Below, one piece after another: positions 6,475 through 7,414 of a stretch of 7,414 nucleotides of DNA (positions within the stretch are counted from its first letter, which is position 1; each line of letters begins with the position of its first letter). The translations under genes and the position numbers were made by a program. Source of the DNA: Lysobacteraceae bacterium (lineage in GTDB: Bacteria > Pseudomonadota > Gammaproteobacteria > Xanthomonadales > Xanthomonadaceae); contig DMHI01000114.1 of NCBI GenBank assembly GCA_003449515.1, forward strand, positions 1 to 7,414, given 5' to 3'. Under the pieces are notes generated by a model, which worked only from the letters and a program-made list of their open reading frames with translations, did not search any database and had not been told where the DNA came from.

Positions 6475-6499
6475 GCATTCGCGCCAGCGCCGCCGCGCG

Positions 6500-6958
6500 T
6501 TACAGATCGTCGAGCGTGAACGCGCCGCGCACCCATTGCGCTGCGGTCGGGGCATCGGCCGCGCTGCGGGCGCCAGCGCCGTCGAAGGCCACCACATCGA
6601 AGCGGCAGGCACGCCTGCCGTGCTGCGAATGGCGCTGCCGGTAGAGCGTGGCCGCGAGGGCGATGCGTCGGGCTTTCCGTGCATCGATGCTGTCGAGGGC
6701 GGCGCCGAAATCGGCGCGGCCGCGATGCCGCACTTCCACGAACACGAGCACCTCGCCGTCGAGCATCACCAGATCGAGTTCGCCGGCCTTGAAGCGCACA
6801 TTGCGGGCCAGCGGCCGCAGGCCGCGCGCAACAAGGAAGGCGAGGGCGGCGGATTCGCCCGCATCGCCAAGGCGCTGGGCGCGGGTACGCGGGCTCGATG
6901 CCGGCGCTGCGGCGGTTGCCGCGCGGGGGTGTCGCGTGGAGCGGCGGTGCGCGTCCAT
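6500..6958 (-). CDS. yraN: UPF0102 family protein YraN, predicted PD-(D/E)XK nuclease-like fold
   Basis: This is a small, widely conserved soluble protein of unsettled function; its fold resembles Holliday-junction resolvase/restriction-type nucleases. The start is placed at 6958 (152 residues) because GGAGAAGG precedes it, with GGAG 7 bases away; a longer frame from 7003 would overlap lpoA by 26 bases and lacks a Shine-Dalgarno sequence. Residues 1-27 are a basic, Ala/Pro/Ser-rich leader absent from typical ~120-130-residue members. The core shows LGDAGESAAL (30-39), LARNVRFKAGELDLV (50-64), VLVFVEVRHR (70-79) and a late CRFDVVAF. E35, D62 and E75 fit the nuclease-like acidic positions, with R77 near the usual Lys/Arg. 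It follows the lpoA-type gene by 19 bases, an old conserved pair (yraM-yraN in E. coli). Confidence 0.92.
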   Translation of the reverse strand: MDAHRRSTRHPRAATAAAPASSPRTRAQRLGDAGESAALAFLVARGLRPLARNVRFKAGELDLVMLDGEVLVFVEVRHRGRADFGAALDSIDARKARRIALAATLYRQRHSQHGRRACRFDVVAFDGAGARSAADAPTAAQWVRGAFTLDDL

Positions 6959-6965
6959 GCGCCTT

Positions 6966-6969
6966 CTCC
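6966..6969 (-). promoter_or_regulatory. Ribosome binding site (GGAG) deciding the yraN start
   Basis: On the - strand GGAG, within GGAGAAGG (6962-6969), lies 7 bases before the ATG at 6958. It is the strongest Shine-Dalgarno match in the window and is the reason for preferring this start over the ATG at 7003. Confidence 0.7.
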
Positions 6970-6977
6970 GGTGCGCC

Positions 6978-7414
6978 TCAGGGAAGCGGTGGCGACGCGG
7001 CATCGACGGGCCGCAGCGCGCCGTCGGACGCGCGACGGGTCACGCCGCCGCGATATTCCGCCCAGCCCGGTGCGCGCTCGACGATACCGGCGGCATCGAG
7101 GCCGAGATCGCCGGTGGCACCGCGCAGGCGGGCACCGCCACGCAAGGCCTCGAGCCGGGTGGCCACGCTCCAGGCGTCGTAGCCGAAGGCGAACAGCCGC
7201 GCCGCGCTGCCCCGCGCGCTGGGCAGACGGCGACCGAGGCTCTCGGCGTCACCCGGGCCGACCGGATCACCGAGCAGCCAGGGCAGCTCGGGGAACTGCA
7301 GGCCCTCGAGCTCACGGTCGAGGCGCGGGTCGGCACCGGCCTGCACCAGCGACGAGGCGAAGGCGGGCAGCGCCGCGAGCCCGGCGATCTCGCGCTCGAG
7401 GTTCCGCACCCCGG
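6978..7414 (-). CDS. lpoA: LpoA/LppC-type penicillin-binding protein activator, C-terminal part (5' end outside window)
   Basis: In gammaproteobacteria LpoA is an outer-membrane lipoprotein that reaches through the periplasm to stimulate the peptidoglycan synthase PBP1A; its C-terminal part has a periplasmic-binding-protein fold. About 145 codons are visible, with the frame open to the window edge, so the lipoprotein signal and N-terminal TPR-like region are not seen. The family is recognised from LEGLQFPELPWLLGD, the motif ARLFAFGYDAWSVATRL, and LRGATGDLGLDAAGIVERAPGWAEYRGG, which correspond to the closing segments of LppC/LpoA proteins. The GTG at 7409 is an internal codon. The gene ends at TGA (6980-6978) and yraN follows after 19 bases, a pairing that supports the call. 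Whether this species' protein acts on PBP1A is not shown; the family assignment is firmer than the function. Confidence 0.85.
   Translation of the reverse strand, partial: GVRNLEREIAGLAALPAFASSLVQAGADPRLDRELEGLQFPELPWLLGDPVGPGDAESLGRRLPSARGSAARLFAFGYDAWSVATRLEALRGGARLRGATGDLGLDAAGIVERAPGWAEYRGGVTRRASDGALRPVDAASPPLP

Noticed and set aside
6459..6494. GGCGGC ... GCCGCC pair as a terminator between pgpA and yraN
   Set aside because: The arms are six bases with a 24-base loop and no T-run follows; such pairs are common at this base composition.
5664..6644. Open frame of 326 codons on the + strand across thiL, pgpA and yraN
   Set aside because: It runs out of frame through three genes with clear motifs and is Arg/Ala/Ser/Cys-rich; a high-GC artefact.
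6959..7003. ATG at 7003 as the yraN start
   Set aside because: It would overlap lpoA by 26 bases, has no Shine-Dalgarno sequence, and lengthens an already long leader; ATG 6958 has GGAG at ideal spacing.

Overview
This is a GC-rich, gene-dense chromosomal window (roughly 70% G+C by eye) made of conserved housekeeping genes. The order glyA, nrdR, ribD, ribE, ribBA-type gene, ribH, nusB, thiL, pgpA, together with the RibH, NusB and PgpA sequence styles, points to a gammaproteobacterium of the Lysobacterales/Xanthomonadales group. That placement is inferred from gene order and remembered family sequences, not from a search.

Layout: the + strand carries the 3' third of glyA (1-443), then nrdR (486-1010). 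The riboflavin genes follow: ribD (1052-2164), ribE (2193-2822), a RibB with a degenerate GTP cyclohydrolase II-like tail (2819-3943) and ribH (4000-4503). After them come nusB (4500-4958), thiL (4985-5968) and pgpA (5965-6474). The - strand carries yraN (6500-6958) and the 3' end of an lpoA/lppC-type gene (6978 to the window edge), convergent with pgpA. No gap between genes exceeds about 60 bases, so there is no non-coding stretch to describe. I see no tRNA, rRNA, insertion sequence, CRISPR array, phage gene or riboswitch.

How the genes work together: RibD, the RibB domain, RibH and RibE cover the riboflavin pathway apart from the first step (GTP cyclohydrolase II, RibA), the dephosphorylation step and FMN/FAD synthesis (RibF). 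The RibA-like tail on the RibB protein has lost the cysteine zinc ligands, so a separate ribA must exist elsewhere in the genome. Three junctions are ATGA stop/start overlaps (ribE/ribBA, ribH/nusB, thiL/pgpA), which suggests translational coupling in a long + strand operon. Two AT-rich -10-like hexamers, before ribE and before ribH, may be internal promoters. NusB (antitermination), ThiL (thiamine diphosphate) and PgpA (phosphatidylglycerol) are common companions of ribH in proteobacteria.

I found no convincing undescribed system. The points most worth a second look are the inactive-looking cyclohydrolase domain, the perfect TATAAT overlapping the ribD stop codon, the insertion in RibH, and small inverted repeats within yraN.
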